Positions 7,468 through 8,350 of a DNA stretch of 8,350 nt are shown piece after piece. Made by a program: the position numbers and the translations under genes. This stretch comes from Planococcaceae bacterium UBA3378 (GTDB lineage Bacteria > Bacillota > Bacilli > Bacillales_A > Planococcaceae). Under the pieces are notes generated by a model that was not told the origin of the DNA, ran no database searches, and saw nothing but the letters and a program-made list of their open reading frames with translations. Position 1 is the first letter of the stretch; every line of letters starts with the position of its first letter. Where the stretch lies: positions 2,806 through 11,155 of the forward strand of contig DEQA01000049.1 of assembly GCA_002359075.1 (NCBI GenBank), written 5' to 3'.

Positions 7468-7495
7468 TTAAAACTCGATCGATAAATGTTATTAT
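7468..7495 (+). promoter_or_regulatory. Candidate ytcD promoter
   Basis: TTAAAA (7468-7473, four of six) and TATTAT (7490-7495, five of six) are separated by 16 bases. Transcription would start near 7502, just upstream of the palindromic array at 7524-7577, and give a leader of about 95 bases. The -10 box overlaps that of the proposed opposing ytbD promoter, so the two may compete. The match is modest. Confidence 0.33.
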
Positions 7496-7519
7496 GATCT
7501 ATGCAGAATCAATAGAGAA
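7491..7519 (-). promoter_or_regulatory. Candidate ytbD-ytbE promoter
   Basis: On the minus strand TTCTCT (7519-7514, only three of six) and CATAAT (7496-7491, five of six) stand 17 bases apart. A weak -35 box next to the palindromic array (beginning at 7524) would suit a promoter controlled by the divergent regulator. Position rather than sequence quality supports it. Confidence 0.3.
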
Positions 7520-7523
7520 GTAC

Positions 7524-7577
7524 GCACTTTAAAGTGCTGTAGGAACCTAAAAGTGCTATAGGCACTTTTTAGTTCCT
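7524..7577. promoter_or_regulatory. Operator array in the ytcD/ytbD spacer (four AAAGTGC half-sites)
   Basis: Two palindromes lie side by side. The first, GCACTTTAAAGTGC (7524-7537), is perfect. The second, AAAAGTGC-TATAG-GCACTTTT (7549-7569), is perfect around 5 bases and is framed by AGGAAC (7541-7546) and GTTCCT (7572-7577). The word AAAGTGC thus occurs four times, twice on each strand. A 13-base direct repeat, AAAGTGCTRTAGG, recurs at 7531 and 7550, a period of 19. HxlR regulators bind dyads as dimers and usually control the divergent gene and themselves, so this is the probable YtcD binding region. The second dyad also lies in the ytcD leader and could form an RNA hairpin 8 bases before its ribosome site. 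Confidence 0.62.
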
Positions 7578-7596
7578 GTAAATATGGAGGTATTAT

Positions 7597-7968
7597 ATGA
7601 AGAAAAAGAAATACAATATTTCTGTAGAAGCGACGCTGGAAGTAATAGGCGGTAAGTGGAAATGTGTGATTCTATGTCATCTCACACACGGCAAGAAACG
7701 AACGAGTGAATTAAAACGGCTTATGCCCGATATCACACAGAAGATGCTAACTCAGCAATTGCGGGAGTTAGAGGAGGACGGGGTTATTAATAGAATCGTC
7801 TATAATCAAGTACCGCCTAAAGTAGAATATGAGTTAAGTGAATATGGATGGAGCCTGCAGGGGATTTTAAATTCGCTTTGTACATGGGGAGAAAATCACC
7901 TTATCAAAGTATATGGTGATACGGCTGAAGTTTTGGAAGAGAATGTGCTAAATGAGCATTTAAAATAA
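7597..7968 (+). CDS. ytcD: HxlR-family winged-helix regulator YtcD
   Basis: DNA-binding regulator of the HxlR (DUF24) family, 123 residues, usual length. The family core is clear: VEATLEVIGGKWK (10-22), the recognition-helix region ITQKMLTQQLRELEEDG (46-62), and the wing with VPPKVEYELSEYG (72-84). The C-terminal helix probably forms the dimer. Redox-sensing relatives such as YodB use a Cys just before VEATL. Here that place holds Ile8-Ser9, and the only cysteines are Cys23, Cys27 and Cys95. The start is ATG 7597 with TGGAGG (7585-7590) 6 bases upstream. It is divergent from ytbD with a palindromic array between, so autoregulation and repression of ytbD-ytbE are the natural inference; a terminator follows at 8040. 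The sequence matches B. subtilis YtcD closely as I remember it. The inducer is unknown. Confidence 0.94.
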   Translation: MKKKKYNISVEATLEVIGGKWKCVILCHLTHGKKRTSELKRLMPDITQKMLTQQLRELEEDGVINRIVYNQVPPKVEYELSEYGWSLQGILNSLCTWGENHLIKVYGDTAEVLEENVLNEHLK

Positions 7969-8039
7969 TGAATCAGTAAACGGCACATAAAAAGAGCTGC
8001 TCCTTTTAGACAGCAGGGGATTTATATACAACACGAGAG

Positions 8040-8078
8040 AGCACACCTGTTAAAGAATTAACAGGTGTGCTTATTTAT
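8040..8078 (+). terminator. Rho-independent terminator of ytcD
   Basis: A perfect 14-bp stem (8040-8053 pairing with 8058-8071, loop AGAA) is followed by TTATTTAT. It lies 71 bases after the ytcD stop codon. A weaker hairpin (CTGCT/AGCAG near 7990-8014) precedes it. Between ytcD and this terminator I see no gene. Confidence 0.82.
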
Positions 8079-8163
8079 ATAGAGAAAAACCGCTTACTAT
8101 GGGGAAGTAACATTGCATGGAAAGGATGAAAAAAATATTCGAAAGTTTAGAAACTGATAGAGA

Positions 8164-8204
8164 TAAAATAAACCGGATTCTCCTTTATCTGTATGAGAAG
8201 CCGG
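8164..8204 (-). terminator. Rho-independent terminator of the right-edge gene
   Basis: On the minus strand CCGGCTTCTC (8204-8195) pairs with GAGAATCCGG (8182-8173), one mismatch in ten, and TTTATTTT follows. It begins 9 bases after the stop codon of the partial gene at 8214-8350. Confidence 0.78.
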
Positions 8205-8213
8205 AGCTTTCTT

Positions 8214-8350
8214 TTAATAAAACAGTTTTTTCTGCAGGGTCTCGATCGCTTGATTAATTTCCTCTAAATCTGCTTCTGAAGCGTGTTGGATGCGCTCAAG
8301 AAAGCGAGATTCTATCGTAGAAAACGCTTCGTTCATCAGCGTTTCACCGT
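8214..8350 (-). CDS. C-terminal fragment of a probable MarR-family regulator
   Basis: Only the last 44 codons lie in the window and the frame is open at the right edge. The peptide begins GETLMNEAFSTIESRF and ends IETLQKKLFY. It has the pattern of the last two helices of MarR-type regulators: a charged helix ending the winged-helix region, then a helix with SEADLEEINQAIETL, where the family usually has a run such as LSEEELEEL that forms the dimer interface. No DNA-binding part is visible, so the family call is tentative, but the coding nature is supported by composition and by the terminator 9 bases after the TAA stop. It converges on ytcD, with the two terminators between them. Confidence 0.68.
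   Translation of the reverse strand, partial: GETLMNEAFSTIESRFLERIQHASEADLEEINQAIETLQKKLFY

Noticed and set aside
1..8350. CRISPR arrays, toxin-antitoxin pairs, phage or defence genes
   Set aside because: No regularly spaced repeats, small overlapping gene pairs or defence-type domains were seen in any frame.

Overview
The window looks like chromosomal DNA of a low-GC Gram-positive bacterium of the order Bacillales, Bacillus-like or one of the Planococcaceae. The signs are strong GGAGG-type ribosome binding sites, GTG and TTG starts, hairpin terminators with T-tracts, and close resemblance to the Bacillus subtilis proteins Vpr, MntH, YtbE, YtbD and YtcD as I remember them. No phage, CRISPR, rRNA or tRNA gene is visible. 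All identifications come from reading the sequence, not from a search.

Layout. (1) 1-2660, minus: a large secreted subtilisin-like protease (Vpr type) whose C-terminus runs off the left edge. (2) 2661-3279: a long intergenic region with a probable vpr promoter, a 136-bp interspersed repeat with short inverted ends, and the mntH terminator. (3) 3280-4554, minus: the Nramp manganese transporter MntH, preceded by a near-consensus promoter with an MntR-like operator just after the predicted transcription start. (4) 4700-5280: a gene-poor stretch with an orphan hairpin, a possible degraded small gene, and the terminator of the next operon. (5) 5281-7401, minus: a two-gene operon, ytbD (MFS efflux transporter) then ytbE (aldo-keto reductase). 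(6) 7597-7968, plus: the divergent HxlR-family regulator ytcD. The spacer between the divergent genes carries a cluster of four AAAGTGC half-sites, the best operator candidate. (7) 8040-8204: terminators of ytcD and of the last gene. (8) 8214-8350, minus: the last 44 codons of a gene that looks like a MarR-family regulator.

How the genes work together. ytcD, ytbD and ytbE form one module: a redox or electrophile-type repressor candidate divergent from an exporter and a carbonyl reductase, consistent with reducing and exporting reactive carbonyl or quinone-like compounds. mntH is an independently controlled manganese uptake gene, and vpr an independent secreted protease. I see no clear undescribed multi-gene system. 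The most informative parts are regulatory: the ytcD/ytbD operator array, the MntR box, the repeat at 2997-3132 and the unexplained 4700-5040 stretch.
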